NCBI RefSeq assembly: GCF_905212365.1
Contig: NZ_CAJMEH010000012.1
Span: forward strand, 1-41,383
Length of the DNA stretch: 41,383 nt
Source of the DNA: an uncultured Phascolarctobacterium sp.
Lineage (GTDB): Bacteria; Bacillota; Negativicutes; Acidaminococcales; Acidaminococcaceae
Direction of reading: 5' to 3'
Positions 7,634-17,087 of this stretch are shown in pieces; positions within the stretch are counted from its first letter, which is position 1; each line of letters starts with the position of its first letter. Position numbers and translations under genes: made by a program. The notes beneath the pieces were generated by a model. It made no database searches, was not told the DNA's origin, and saw nothing but the letters and a program-made list of their open reading frames with translations.

Positions 7634-7656
7634 AAAAAGGACTGCCGCAGCAGCCC
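7634..7656 (-). terminator. Terminator of the yybS-gdpP-rplI-dnaB operon
   Basis: A 7-bp stem (GGGCTGC/GCAGTCC, one G-U pair) is followed by TTTTT, 8 bases past the dnaB stop on the minus strand. Confidence 0.8.
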
Positions 7657-7664
7657 TTCGCCAG

Positions 7665-9017
7665 TCAGCCCTCGCGTTTGGAAAAGCCGACAAATTTTGT
7701 AAATTGCTTATGAAAGAACAGATTGACCGTATCAACCGGACCGTTGCGGTGCTTGGCGATAATCAATTCCGTATGCTTATTTTCAGTTTCCGGATTGTAA
7801 TAATCCTCGCGATACAAAAAGGCCACGATGTCCGCATCCTGCTCCAAGGAGCCGGACTCGCGCAAATCGCTGAGCATGGGGCGCTTCACCTGCCGCGCCT
7901 CCACGCTGCGGCTCAGCTGGGACAAGGCGATAACGGGCACGTCCAGCTCGCGGGCCAAAGCTTTAAGCGAACGAGAAATTTCCGAAACCTCCTGCTGGCG
8001 GTCGCCGCTGTTATTGCGCTTACCGCTTCCCTGCATCAGCTGCAAATAGTCGACCACAATCAAATCCAGACCGTGCTCCGCCTTTAAGCGGCGGGCGCGG
8101 CTGCGCATATCCATAACCGTAATGCCAGCCGTATCGTCGATATAAATTTTCGCCTTGCTCATCACATCGCAGGCTTCCCATAAGGCATCCCAATCCTTAT
8201 CCGCCATTTCGCCCACGCGCAGGCGCTGGCTGTCAATATTAGCTTCTGCGCAGAGCATACGGTTAACCAGCTGCTCCTTGCTCATTTCCAAACTGAAGAA
8301 GGCTACGCTCTTAGGGTCGCCGCCCACGCGCCGGTGAGCGCGCAGCGCTACGTTCTGCACAATATTCAGCGCCAGCGCCGTTTTGCCCATGGAGGGGCGC
8401 GCCGCCAGAATAATAAAATCCGACGGATGCAGGCCGCTAGTCAGCTTATCCAAATCGTTAAAGCCGCTGGGCAGCCCGGTTAAGCCGCCCCTGTTCTGCA
8501 GCAGCTTTTCGATGCTTTGCACCGCGTTCATCAGCACGTCGCCAATCGGCGTAAAATCTGAACGCTTCTTTTTATTGGCAATTTCCAGAATGCGGCTTTC
8601 CGCCGTATCCAAAAGCGTACTTACTTCGTCGTTAGCCTCGTAGCCCATGGCCGCAATTTCGGTAGAAACGCGCACCAGCTGGCGCAGCACTGATTTTTCC
8701 GCTACGATATCCGCATGAAATTTAACATTGGCCGCCGTCAGCACCACATTAGCTAAGGAAGTGATATAGGCGATGCCGCCGATATCCTCCAATTTATTAT
8801 CACGTCGCAGAATATCCGTTACCGTAATCATATCCACGGCCTCGTTTTTATTGTACAGCTCCAGCATAGCGTTAAAAATAACTCTGTGGGCCTCGCGGTA
8901 AAAATCGTCGGCGCTGAGGATTTCCGTAGCCTTGGCAATAGCTTCCTTATCTATGAGCATAGCGCCCAAAACGGACTGTTCGGCTTCTATATTTTGCGGG
9001 GGAACTCTTTCTTCCAT
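7665..9017 (-). CDS. dnaB: Replicative DNA helicase
   Basis: A 450-residue RecA-type hexameric helicase that unwinds DNA at the replication fork (called DnaC in Bacillus). The N-terminal DnaG-interacting domain opens with VPPQNIEAEQSVLGAM. The Walker A segment ARPSMGKTALAL is near residues 207-218, followed by FFSLEMSKEQL, the Walker B-like IVVDYLQLM, and the arginine-finger region with DLRESGSLEQDAD. The start lies 2 bases after the rplI stop, so translation is probably coupled. Gene order yybS-gdpP-rplI-dnaB is typical of Firmicutes, where the cluster is usually near the replication origin. No intein is present. Confidence 0.97.
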   Translation of the reverse strand: MEERVPPQNIEAEQSVLGAMLIDKEAIAKATEILSADDFYREAHRVIFNAMLELYNKNEAVDMITVTDILRRDNKLEDIGGIAYITSLANVVLTAANVKFHADIVAEKSVLRQLVRVSTEIAAMGYEANDEVSTLLDTAESRILEIANKKKRSDFTPIGDVLMNAVQSIEKLLQNRGGLTGLPSGFNDLDKLTSGLHPSDFIILAARPSMGKTALALNIVQNVALRAHRRVGGDPKSVAFFSLEMSKEQLVNRMLCAEANIDSQRLRVGEMADKDWDALWEACDVMSKAKIYIDDTAGITVMDMRSRARRLKAEHGLDLIVVDYLQLMQGSGKRNNSGDRQQEVSEISRSLKALARELDVPVIALSQLSRSVEARQVKRPMLSDLRESGSLEQDADIVAFLYREDYYNPETENKHTELIIAKHRNGPVDTVNLFFHKQFTKFVGFSKREG

Positions 9018-9019
9018 GA

Positions 9020-9466
9020 TTATTCAGCTTCAACAAGCACCTTGAAGGCGGCGGTTACGTCCGTGTGCAGCTTAGCCACGGCGGTGTATTCGCCCAAGCC
9101 CTTAACGGCGCTCTTCAATTCGATTTTGCGGCGGTCGATATTCATGCCGGTTTGCTTAATTAGCGCTTCGGCTACGTCCTTGCTGGTTACGGAGCCGAAC
9201 ATTTTACCGTTTTCGCCTACGCGCACCTTCATCACAACGACGACCTTTTCCACCTGCGCGCCCAAAACTACGGCCTCGTCCTTAGCCTGTGCGGCACGGT
9301 GAGCGGCGGTCGCCTTATCGGCCTTCGCCTGGTTCAGGTTTGCTGCGGTAGCTTCTTTCGCCAGCTTGCGCGGCAGCAAAAAATTGCGGCCATAGCCCTC
9401 GGCAGCTTCTACGATATCGCCCTTTTTACCTAAGTTTTTAACATCTTGCAGCAGAATTACTTTCAT
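9020..9466 (-). CDS. rplI: Ribosomal protein L9
   Basis: A 148-residue protein of normal L9 length. The N-terminal rRNA-binding motif (VILLQDVKNLGKKGD, then GYGRNFLLPRKLA) is present, followed by the long connecting helix and the C-terminal domain. Its start overlaps the end of gdpP by 29 bases; GAGGAGCG sits upstream of its ATG inside gdpP. Co-transcribed with gdpP and dnaB. Confidence 0.97.
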   Translation of the reverse strand: MKVILLQDVKNLGKKGDIVEAAEGYGRNFLLPRKLAKEATAANLNQAKADKATAAHRAAQAKDEAVVLGAQVEKVVVVMKVRVGENGKMFGSVTSKDVAEALIKQTGMNIDRRKIELKSAVKGLGEYTAVAKLHTDVTAAFKVLVEAE

Positions 9467-11528
9467 TATTATCTCGCTCCTCTAATTGTTTTTTTGCCAA
9501 CGCAATAATTTGCGGCTCTATGTCCTTAGCGCGCTTATCGGCTAACTGTACGCCGGCAACCGTCTGATGACCGCCGCCGCCCAGCTCTTCCATAATTAAC
9601 TGCACATTAACGCTGCCGTCGCTGCGCGCGCTGACTCCCAAAGAACCGTCTTGATATTCAACTATCGCCACGCTTACGGCTATCCCGTCGATAGTGACTA
9701 GGGTATCAGCCGTTTGTGCGGCAATTACAGAAGAACCTGTATCATGCGGCGCGTTGCGGTAAACGGAAATAGCCAGACCATCTACAGGCTTTTTAGCTTC
9801 CGCAACCAAACGCGCCCGCTTTTGTACAATTTCCATATTATCCTTAAACAGCAGCCGTACTAACGTAGGATTAGCGCCGCAGCGGCGCAAAAGCGCAGCC
9901 GCTTCAAAAGTACGCTCGCCCGTCTGCACAGCGAAATTCTTTGTATCCAGCACAATGCCGGCATACAAAGCCGTAGCCTCCGACGGCAGAATATCCAGGC
10001 TGTCGTCAAAATAGCAAATCAGCTCCGTTACCAGCTCGCTGGTAGAAGAACTGGACGGCTCCAAATACAGAAGCGCCGTATTGCCGATAATATCCTCCGC
10101 ACGCCGGTGATGGTCGATAATAATTCGCGCCTTAACAGCTTCCAATACCTTTTGGCTGGCGGACAAAACGGCGCGATGGTGATCAACGATAATAAGAAGG
10201 CTCTTCGGCGTAACTAAGCGCAGCGCTTCTTCGCTGTCAACCGCTATATTGAGGTATTCCGTTTGATTATTCGATAAAACGGCGCCTTCTTTCGCCAGCA
10301 CCTCCACAATACGGTCATAATATTCGCTGTGCTCGCTATGTATGATATACGTTTCCTTTTTCAGCGACAAGGCCAGCTTAGCCATGCCTATGGTAGCGCC
10401 GATAGCGTCAAAATCTTCGTTATAATGGCCCATAACAAAAATTCTATCGGCCTGTAGCATCTGCTCGCGAATGGTCTGCGCTACGATACGGGCGCGCACG
10501 CGGGTACTCTTGGCTGCCACCGTACTGGTACCGCCGAAAAATTGCGTATTTTTATCCTTCATTACCACGGCCTGGTCGCCGCCGCGGCCCAAAGCCATGT
10601 ACAAGCTTTTGTTGGCGTTCTGCACCAGCTCCTCCAGCGTTACGCCGTCGCAGGCTACTCCGATGCTAAAGGTGGGCGCAAATTTATTGCCGCTGCGGAT
10701 TTCGCGTATGCGGTCCAAAATGGTGAATTTATCCTCCATCATATCCAGCACTGCCGACTGGGTGAAGCCCAACAGACTGATTTCCTTATTCATGCGGCAG
10801 ATAAAGCCCTGATGCTGCGCCGCCCATTTGCTCAGCAGCTCGTTAATTTCGCCGTTCAGATTGGCGATATTGGTTTCGCTCAGTCCCCGCGTTACCTCCT
10901 CGTAATTGTCGAAGCGGGCGTAAGCTAGGCACAGCTTATCGTTGCGGTATTTTTGCCGCAGCAGCTCGAAGTCGGTAATATCCGTCAGATAAATCATCAA
11001 GCCGCTGCTGGTGCTCAAATCGTCTTTTTTCAGCGACCGCTCCTGCGTCTGCACGCTGGCGTACTTCATACGGTAATAGCGCCCCTCCATTTGAATAACC
11101 TGCTCGCCGTCGCGCACGCACAGCATTTCAAAGGCGTTTTCCTTTAAAGGAAGAATTTCCTCAGGCTTTTTGCCCTCCAGATTTCTTTTGCCCACCCATT
11201 GCTGAAACAGCTCGTTCTTCCATTGCAGCTTGCCGTCCTTGGAAAAAACCGCCATGCCGATATCCAGCTTGCGCACGGCAAAATGATTGGTGCGCTCGAT
11301 ATTGCGGATAATATTATCCAAATAGCTGCTGAAAAAAATTTCCTTATTGATGATATTGCGGCGGCCAAAATAATAGGTCACGCCTACGATGAGCAGCGCC
11401 GGCACTATGAGCTTGGGCTGCAGGTAGCAGACTACCAGCGCCAAAAGCACAATCAGCAGCAGATAAATATTCGTATCCACTTTGGAATTCATATTGCGGT
11501 TAAATCTGTTAAACATCCAGCGCCACAT
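9438..11528 (-). CDS. gdpP: Cyclic-di-AMP phosphodiesterase, GdpP type
   Basis: A 696-residue membrane-anchored phosphodiesterase that cleaves c-di-AMP to pApA; the Bacillus homologue has about 659 residues. Two membrane segments lie near residues 20-55. A PAS-like domain follows (about 70-190), then a degenerate GGDEF domain (about 200-330), then the DHH domain with HYNEDFDAIGA near 365 and IVDHHR near 428. The DHHA1 domain has GGGGHQTVAG near the end. It follows the yybS stop by 6 bases and overlaps rplI. The ribosome site is weak (AGGATGGG). It probably tunes osmotic and cell-wall homeostasis, as in other Firmicutes. Confidence 0.93.
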   Translation of the reverse strand: MWRWMFNRFNRNMNSKVDTNIYLLLIVLLALVVCYLQPKLIVPALLIVGVTYYFGRRNIINKEIFFSSYLDNIIRNIERTNHFAVRKLDIGMAVFSKDGKLQWKNELFQQWVGKRNLEGKKPEEILPLKENAFEMLCVRDGEQVIQMEGRYYRMKYASVQTQERSLKKDDLSTSSGLMIYLTDITDFELLRQKYRNDKLCLAYARFDNYEEVTRGLSETNIANLNGEINELLSKWAAQHQGFICRMNKEISLLGFTQSAVLDMMEDKFTILDRIREIRSGNKFAPTFSIGVACDGVTLEELVQNANKSLYMALGRGGDQAVVMKDKNTQFFGGTSTVAAKSTRVRARIVAQTIREQMLQADRIFVMGHYNEDFDAIGATIGMAKLALSLKKETYIIHSEHSEYYDRIVEVLAKEGAVLSNNQTEYLNIAVDSEEALRLVTPKSLLIIVDHHRAVLSASQKVLEAVKARIIIDHHRRAEDIIGNTALLYLEPSSSSTSELVTELICYFDDSLDILPSEATALYAGIVLDTKNFAVQTGERTFEAAALLRRCGANPTLVRLLFKDNMEIVQKRARLVAEAKKPVDGLAISVYRNAPHDTGSSVIAAQTADTLVTIDGIAVSVAIVEYQDGSLGVSARSDGSVNVQLIMEELGGGGHQTVAGVQLADKRAKDIEPQIIALAKKQLEERDNNESNSAARC

Positions 11529-11534
11529 CCCATC

Positions 11535-12488
11535 CTAATATCTTTTGCGAATTTTGCGGAAGTCAAACACCATATCGAAAGCTCCCACATACACTATAAT
11601 CTGCGAAAACAAGGGAATAACAAACAACAGTGCCGTCGCCAAATTAGCCCACCAGCGCGGCTTGCCCTTGGCCTCCACCAACCAGTACAGCAGCACGATG
11701 CCCTGCAGCACCAGCACAAAGCTGCACACCGTCTGCACATTGACGGATAAGGTATACAGCCAGCTGCTTTGGTCCGTTTGATAAAAATACGTCACGGCCA
11801 GCAGCGAAATACCGTAAGGCCACAGCACCCAGCCCGGCACCTGCAGCTTAACAAAGGGCGGAAAATCAGTAAAGCTTTCGCCCAACTTAGTCAAAATCTT
11901 TTTCGCGGCAATATAATTGACGAAAGCCATAATCGGCGCGCACAAGAGGAAAGCGCCGGGCATAATAATGCGCATCATGCGCAGCATTTCCGCATAGCCG
12001 TCCACAATCTTTTTGATTTCCTCCTCACCCATGCCGTGCTCGCGATAATAAGCCGCCAGCTGGTTCAGACTTTCATGGAAGGAGGTAAAAATCATCTCGA
12101 TGGGGTCGATACCCAAAACCAAAAAGCTTAAAACGATATTGATAATCAGCGCCAGAACTGCGCCAATGCTGCCGTACAGCATCATCTGCATCGGCGGCAG
12201 ATGGCGGCGCATACATTCGCCCAAAATCAAGCCCAGCAGGCCAAAAATTGCCGCCAGGAAAAAGGCGTTAATGGGGCTGATGATCATAGCGATAATAATC
12301 GTCGCTACCAAAAGCGTCATTATACTCCATTTAAAGCCGTGGCGGCAGCCGCAGATAACAATGGGCAGGGGCCACAAAAAATTAACGAACGCGCCCAACA
12401 CAGGCACATACATACTTATTAAAGCCATGACGATGGCGATGGCCGCTAAAATGCCGGCCTCCACCATGGCGGACGTTTTCCGAATCAC
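11535..12488 (-). CDS. yybS: DUF2232 (YybS-family) membrane protein
   Basis: A 317-residue polytopic membrane protein with about eight hydrophobic segments and no enzymatic motif. Family and position match YybS (DUF2232), commonly encoded just before gdpP. Its function is not established; the fold has been likened to transporter S components. It starts with GTG, 6 bases after a GGAGGAG site. It heads the yybS-gdpP-rplI-dnaB operon. Confidence 0.85.
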   Translation of the reverse strand: MIRKTSAMVEAGILAAIAIVMALISMYVPVLGAFVNFLWPLPIVICGCRHGFKWSIMTLLVATIIIAMIISPINAFFLAAIFGLLGLILGECMRRHLPPMQMMLYGSIGAVLALIINIVLSFLVLGIDPIEMIFTSFHESLNQLAAYYREHGMGEEEIKKIVDGYAEMLRMMRIIMPGAFLLCAPIMAFVNYIAAKKILTKLGESFTDFPPFVKLQVPGWVLWPYGISLLAVTYFYQTDQSSWLYTLSVNVQTVCSFVLVLQGIVLLYWLVEAKGKPRWWANLATALLFVIPLFSQIIVYVGAFDMVFDFRKIRKRY

Positions 12489-12656
12489 AAAGGCTCCTCC
12501 TTTATAGGTATATTACTTCAATATATTATTGTACTACACCAAGGCGGCAAAAGTAAAGGAATTGCTGCCGCTTCCCTCCACTTCTTACCGGGAAGCGACA
12601 ATCTCCGCTACTTATAAATATCAGAAATTATTATAAGACCGGCGCGGCTGTAATCA

Positions 12657-12685
12657 TTGTAGATTATTTTTGCAAGCGCTATACT
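12657..12685 (+). promoter_or_regulatory. Promoter of the YczE-like gene
   Basis: TTGTAG at 12657-12662, a 17-base spacer and TATACT at 12680-12685 on the plus strand, about 95 bases before the start codon. Confidence 0.55.
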
Positions 12686-12779
12686 AAATACAGCGACGCA
12701 TTTGTGTAAGCGGCGATTAAACTTGCCAACGCCCACGAATGCTTCTTTTATTTTTTATCAGCAAAGGAGGTCTGGTAAA

Positions 12780-13427
12780 ATGCAGAAACAATATCTGCCG
12801 CAGCGCTTCTGTATGTTTTTCGCCGGTATTTTTGCCATGACCGTCGGCATCGCTCTTTCCTGCAAAGCCGATTTAGGCACCTCGCCAATCTCCAGTGTTC
12901 CCTGGGTCACCAGCATGTTCACGCCATGGACCATGGGTGAGATAACTATTTTTATGAATTTATTTTTCATCGGCGTGCAGCCAATCCTGCTGCGCACAAT
13001 TTATTGGCGCGAGCTGCTGGGACAATTTTTTACGCTGCTTATTTTCGGCTATGGTATCGATTTTTCCATGAACCTTTTAGCATGGGTCGCACCGCCCGAC
13101 ATTTTCTGGGAATGGTTCGACTGCATTTTAGGAACGATAGTCTTAGCTCTCGGCATCTTTTTGTGCATCAAAGCGAAGATCTGCGTAGCCGCAGGCGAAG
13201 GCATCGTACTGGTGCTGTCCTTAGTCAGCAAAACCAAATTCAGCGTCGTCAAAAATTGCTTTGATATTACGCTGGTAACTATCAGCCTGCTTATTTCCTA
13301 CTCCCAGTTCGGCCGCATGCAGGGCGTAGGCGTCGGCACCATCGCCGCCGCCATTCTTGTCGGACGCTGGGTGCAGCTGTATGCCAACCATCTGCATATC
13401 TTCGACAAATGGTGTCCCAAGAATTGA
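12780..13427 (+). CDS. YczE/YyaS-like integral membrane protein
   Basis: A 215-residue membrane protein with five or six hydrophobic segments. It opens with the family's usual GIALSCKADLGTSPISS stretch near residues 24-40, and GAGEG-like AAGEGIVLVLS lies in the middle. This resembles the YczE/YitT group, whose function is unknown and which is often next to regulators or transporters. I start at the ATG at 12780, preceded by AAAGGAGG; the open frame extends 78 bases further upstream without a ribosome site. It stands alone with its own promoter. Confidence 0.75.
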   Translation: MQKQYLPQRFCMFFAGIFAMTVGIALSCKADLGTSPISSVPWVTSMFTPWTMGEITIFMNLFFIGVQPILLRTIYWRELLGQFFTLLIFGYGIDFSMNLLAWVAPPDIFWEWFDCILGTIVLALGIFLCIKAKICVAAGEGIVLVLSLVSKTKFSVVKNCFDITLVTISLLISYSQFGRMQGVGVGTIAAAILVGRWVQLYANHLHIFDKWCPKN

Positions 13428-13481
13428 CGCGCGATAAACCTCGTTTCATTTTTAGAAACGCAAAACCGTCTGCGCTTAACG

Positions 13482-13551
13482 TTTCCTATCGCAAAACGCG
13501 ATAGGAAAATAATGTTTGCAAAAAAGCTCCGGCTGTATCGCCAGAGCTTTT
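13482..13551. terminator. Two hairpins between convergent genes
   Basis: A perfect 11-bp stem TTTCCTATCGC/GCGATAGGAAA (13482-13508) has no T run. The second stem, AAAAGCTCCGGC/GCCAGAGCTTTT (13522-13551, one mismatch), is followed by T runs on both strands and should terminate both the YczE-like and the DUF697 transcripts. Confidence 0.75.
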
Positions 13552-13561
13552 AATTTTCCCA

Positions 13562-14143
13562 TCACTTCAAGCTGTCCTTAACCTTGCGCATCACGTCGCT
13601 CAGCTTATATTCCGCCGCGTCCGCTTTACGCCTTACATTATCGAAAAGCTCCTGCGAGTCCAGCGAAAAGCGTTTGCTTTCGTCGCCCAAGGGCTTATCC
13701 TTGCAATCCATGTCGCGGAACTCTTGAAAGCGCCGCATACCCTCGTCCTTAGCCTCGTCAAAAATTTCTTTAAAAGCGGCGACGTCCTCCGGCCTACCGG
13801 CCTGCAGCCAAGCGTTAGCCACCTTGCCCACGGCGTAGGTCACGGAAATGCCCACGGGAATCTGCACCGGCGCAAAGGGAATCAGCGTTACCAGCGTCTG
13901 CCCCACAAAGGTCGCGCCCAAGGAACCCAAAAGGCCCAGCACGGCGCTTTCGCTCAATTTTATTCCGCGCAGCTCCGCCAGCCGGGTAATCATATAAACC
14001 TCGTTGGCCATCAGCGCCATCGTGCCCACTACGGGCGCTACCACAATCACTCCGGCGCGGGCAGCAGCCCAGCGGCAAATTTTTTCCGCTTCCCAGGCAA
14101 TATTTTCGTTATCCTTAAAGCCGTCGGTAATTCTTTCTTCCAT
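13562..14143 (-). CDS. DUF697-like membrane-associated protein
   Basis: A 193-residue protein. The central part (about residues 25-110) contains hydrophobic helices with GLLGSLGATFVGQTLVTL and GISVTYAVGKVANAW, resembling the DUF697 domain found alone or fused to small GTPases. The charged C-terminal third (about 115-193) looks helical and soluble. No GTPase domain is present here. The function is unknown. A GAGGTGAG site precedes the ATG; an extended -10 box (TGGTATAAT) lies at 14266-14274. Confidence 0.7.
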   Translation of the reverse strand: MEERITDGFKDNENIAWEAEKICRWAAARAGVIVVAPVVGTMALMANEVYMITRLAELRGIKLSESAVLGLLGSLGATFVGQTLVTLIPFAPVQIPVGISVTYAVGKVANAWLQAGRPEDVAAFKEIFDEAKDEGMRRFQEFRDMDCKDKPLGDESKRFSLDSQELFDNVRRKADAAEYKLSDVMRKVKDSLK

Positions 14144-14211
14144 AAGTTTCTCACCTCGTTTGTCTTTTACAATTAGGAAAAGCTTTTCACATTCTAATTC
14201 GCCGCAGGCAT

Positions 14212-14274
14212 ATGTTGTACATCAGCTCTCGCTTCGCCTTCGGCTCGCGAATCGCTGTATACAACATTATACCA
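14212..14274 (-). promoter_or_regulatory. Extended -10 promoter followed by a long hairpin leader (DUF697 gene)
   Basis: Minus strand TGGTATAAT (extended -10) at 14266-14274 overlaps one arm of a long imperfect hairpin: ATGTTGTA/TACAACAT (14212-14219, 14260-14267), CAGC/GCTG and TCGC/GCGA nested inside. The hairpin would fill the start of the leader RNA. It has no T run, so it is not a simple terminator. Confidence 0.45.
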
Positions 14275-14394
14275 TACTTTTCGACTTTTTGACCTTCATC
14301 ACAAATATTTTACACAAGCCGCTCCTTATATGTTAAAATATAACATACAGGCTGTAATACGCCCGTCGAATATTTCAGCGAGGATGCGCTTTAG

Positions 14395-15393
14395 ATGACA
14401 CCGTTGCCTGACGAAAATGCGACAAGAAAAAATAAAATCAACGCGCCCAGAGGCCGCTTTGCGCCGACTCCCAGCGGCTTTCTGCATTTGGGCAACGTCT
14501 TTTGCAGCCTGCTGGCCTGGCTTTATGCCAAAAGCGGCGGCGGCAAAATTATTTTGCGTATTGAAGATTTAGATGCGCAGCGCTGCCCGCGCGCCAACGC
14601 CGACGCTTTAGCCCGCGATTTGGAATGGCTGGGACTTTTTTGGGACGAAGGCGCTTACAGCGGCGTCGGCAGCGAAAATTATTTTCAAAGCCGGCGTTCC
14701 GCAATTTACGAAAAATATTTCAATAAGCTGACGCAGGAAAAGCTAATCTACCCCTGCTTTTGCAGCCGCGCCGAGCTCCACGCCGCCGAAGCGCCCCATC
14801 TCAGCGACGGACGGGTACTGTATTCCGGCGTCTGCCGTCGGCTGACGGAAGCCGAGCGCCAAAGCAAAATGCAGCAGCGGCGTCCCGCTTACCGCGTCAA
14901 AGTTCAAGACGAAACGATTAGCTTTACCGACGGGCATTACGGCGAGCAAAGCTATAATCTGGCTCACGAAAGCGGCGATTTTATCGTGCGCCGCAGCGAC
15001 GGCGTTTTTGCTTACCAGCTGGCCGTAACCGTGGACGACGCTTTAATGGGAGTGACTCAGGTAGTACGCGGCAGCGATTTATTAAGCTCCACGCCCATGC
15101 AGCTTTATCTTTACCGCTTGCTGGGCTTGACGCCGCCGGACTTTTGCCACATTCCGCTTTTGACGGATCCGGACGGGCGCAGGCTGGCCAAACGCGACGG
15201 CGACTTGGAAATCGGCGTGCTGCGGCGGCAATACGGCGACCCGCGGCCCATCGTCGGCCTTTTAGCTTACTTAGCCGGACAGCTGCCTAAGCCTGAACCC
15301 ATCAGCGCACAGGAACTGCTGGCTTTCTTCGACCCGGCAAAAATCCCCATGCATAATATCGTCGTACCAAGGGAATTACTGCCAGGCTCATAA
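14395..15393 (+). CDS. gluQ: Glutamyl-Q tRNA(Asp) synthetase
   Basis: A 332-residue paralogue of the glutamyl-tRNA synthetase catalytic core, lacking the anticodon-binding domain. It attaches glutamate to queuosine at position 34 of tRNA-Asp. The HIGH-type motif FAPTPSGFLHLGN is at residues 22-34. A zinc site is suggested by CFCSR near 120 and the following Tyr and GVCRR near 143. The KMSKS equivalent is LAKRDGD near 265. It is slightly longer at the N-terminus than E. coli YadB. The ribosome site is weak (GAGGA), so the exact start is uncertain. It is not in an obvious operon. Confidence 0.9.
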   Translation: MTPLPDENATRKNKINAPRGRFAPTPSGFLHLGNVFCSLLAWLYAKSGGGKIILRIEDLDAQRCPRANADALARDLEWLGLFWDEGAYSGVGSENYFQSRRSAIYEKYFNKLTQEKLIYPCFCSRAELHAAEAPHLSDGRVLYSGVCRRLTEAERQSKMQQRRPAYRVKVQDETISFTDGHYGEQSYNLAHESGDFIVRRSDGVFAYQLAVTVDDALMGVTQVVRGSDLLSSTPMQLYLYRLLGLTPPDFCHIPLLTDPDGRRLAKRDGDLEIGVLRRQYGDPRPIVGLLAYLAGQLPKPEPISAQELLAFFDPAKIPMHNIVVPRELLPGS

Positions 15394-15470
15394 AATACGT
15401 TATTCATAAAACGGCAGCCGCCCGCAGCTGCTGCCGCAGACGACATAAAATTTAGGAGGAAGATAGCTCT

Positions 15471-15689
15471 ATGAAAAAATTACTTATGAAGTACAAGGTC
15501 AATATGCTTTTTGTGGTAATCCTCAGCCTGGCAGCCGGTATGGCCGGCAGCTACTTTTTAAATAACCGCTGGCTGGGGCTTATCATTGCCTTTCCTTTAT
15601 GCGCACTGTACATTTATCAGGTGTATCAGGTGCAGGCTGACTACCGGGAGCAGCACACGCGCAAAAAGCACACCAATAAATACAGATAA
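15471..15689 (+). CDS. Small two-helix membrane protein, unknown
   Basis: A 72-residue protein I do not recognise: short basic N-terminus, two hydrophobic helices (about residues 12-29 and 34-50) and a strongly basic, hydrophilic tail (REQHTRKKHTNKYR). A strong AGGAGG lies 11 bases before the ATG and a good terminator follows, so it is likely expressed. It lies 77 bases after gluQ. Confidence 0.6.
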   Translation: MKKLLMKYKVNMLFVVILSLAAGMAGSYFLNNRWLGLIIAFPLCALYIYQVYQVQADYREQHTRKKHTNKYR

Positions 15690-15694
15690 AAAGT

Positions 15695-15738
15695 ATGCTC
15701 CTGCGCACCATTTTGCAATGTGCAGGAGCATTTATATT
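15695..15738 (+). terminator. Terminator after the small membrane protein gene
   Basis: TGCTCCTGC/GCAGGAGCA (15696-15704, 15722-15730) with a longer loop, followed by TTTATATTTT on the plus strand. Confidence 0.75.
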
Positions 15739-15859
15739 TTCAGGAACACACTTATTCAACTTTAACATCCATATCAAGCGCCGGTTTACAATAGCGTGTG
15801 CGCTTGGTCAGCGCCGGCTCGCTTTTAAGGCAGCAAGGCGTTCCAAAAGACGTTCGCTA

Positions 15860-17020
15860 TTAGTCTTCAAAACGCCCCTTCATGAGCAGCTCGCCGTTCA
15901 GCATAGCAGTTTTCCCTTTGGCAAAAAGGCTATTGATATTCAGCTCACCGTCTAAAATAAGAATATCTGCGTCAGCTCCGGCGGCAATGCAGCCCTTAAC
16001 GCCTTCTTTAGCCAAAAGCTTGGCAGGCGTAGAAGTCAGCAAGCGAATTACGTCCTGCAGCTCCATTCCCATTTCCACCAAAAGCTTAATCGTCATATGC
16101 AGGTGCTTGGGCGAAGCGTAAGTCAGCCCGATACATTCGCCCGCTTCGTTGAATTTCGGCATACTGCCAAAGGAATCAGAAGAAAGCGTAACGTGATCCG
16201 CACTTACGCCCTCCATGTGCAGCAGCGCGTAAAGCTTTTTAGTGTTTCCCACCAGTTCCTCGGCATCGGACCCGGCAGTGCAATCCATATATCCGCCCAT
16301 GCGTACCAACTCGGCTCCGTCGGCAATCAGCTCGGGACAGCGCAGCATATGCGTGGGCAAGAAATTTTTTATGGGAATATCGCTGTTTTTCAGCGCGTCG
16401 AACAGCGGGTTTAGCCTGCCCTTGCCGCTGCCCATGTGCATCGTGACAAGCCCCGCCGTATTGCTGATAAGCCCCGCGCGGCGCGCCTGCACGCCGACGG
16501 CAATCAAATCGTCGCCGCTGGGATTGGAGCTGCGGTGATCAGAAACGGCAATTTTCACGCCGATCATAGGCGTTAGCATAACTATATCCTTTTCAATACT
16601 GCCAGTCATAGTTTTAGGCGGATATTGATAGCAGCTGGTCAACGTGTAAACGGTCATGCCTTCTTCCGTAAGCGCGCGAGCCTTGGCAACCAAATCCTCT
16701 ACGCTGCGGGTAATGCCATCAGTCCCCAAAAGTCCGACGCAGCTGGTAATGCCGCTTTTGAAAAAAACACTGAGCTGCGATTGCGGCACACGCGAAGCAA
16801 ACCCTGCTTCACCGCCGCCGCCGCAAATATGAACGTGCATATCGATATAACCGGGCAGCAATTTTTTCCCGCTAAAATCAAAAACCTCTGCGTCAGGAAG
16901 CTCGTCGTAGCCTGTAATTTTATCGTCGATGCGGCAAATTTTTTCGCCGACCAGCAAAACATCTTTTTTTCCCAAATATGCGGGAGAGTAAACATCAGCG
17001 TTTTTTAAAAGCTTAATCAT
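15860..17020 (-). CDS. iadA: Isoaspartyl dipeptidase
   Basis: A 386-residue amidohydrolase of peptidase family M38 (E. coli IadA has 390). It hydrolyses beta-aspartyl dipeptides from damaged proteins. The metal site GYIDMHVH lies near residues 57-64, followed by the family-typical CGGGGEAG. VGLLGTDGITR, GSIEKD and VKIAVSDHRSSNP also match; a metal-binding TMHMGSG and the late Asp in LSSDSFGS are present. I start at the ATG at 17020 with AGAGG upstream. It is divergent from yjiH-yjiG, which are its neighbours in E. coli too. Confidence 0.93.
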   Translation of the reverse strand: MIKLLKNADVYSPAYLGKKDVLLVGEKICRIDDKITGYDELPDAEVFDFSGKKLLPGYIDMHVHICGGGGEAGFASRVPQSQLSVFFKSGITSCVGLLGTDGITRSVEDLVAKARALTEEGMTVYTLTSCYQYPPKTMTGSIEKDIVMLTPMIGVKIAVSDHRSSNPSGDDLIAVGVQARRAGLISNTAGLVTMHMGSGKGRLNPLFDALKNSDIPIKNFLPTHMLRCPELIADGAELVRMGGYMDCTAGSDAEELVGNTKKLYALLHMEGVSADHVTLSSDSFGSMPKFNEAGECIGLTYASPKHLHMTIKLLVEMGMELQDVIRLLTSTPAKLLAKEGVKGCIAAGADADILILDGELNINSLFAKGKTAMLNGELLMKGRFED

Positions 17021-17087
17021 GCCCGAAACCTCTTTTCTCAAATATAATTACGAAAATTTTTTAGCGCTTGCAGTCGCTGTATCTAAA

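Noticed and set aside
11199..11750. A 183-codon plus-strand ORF across the gdpP/yybS junction
   Set aside because: Antisense to two well-supported genes, with no domain.
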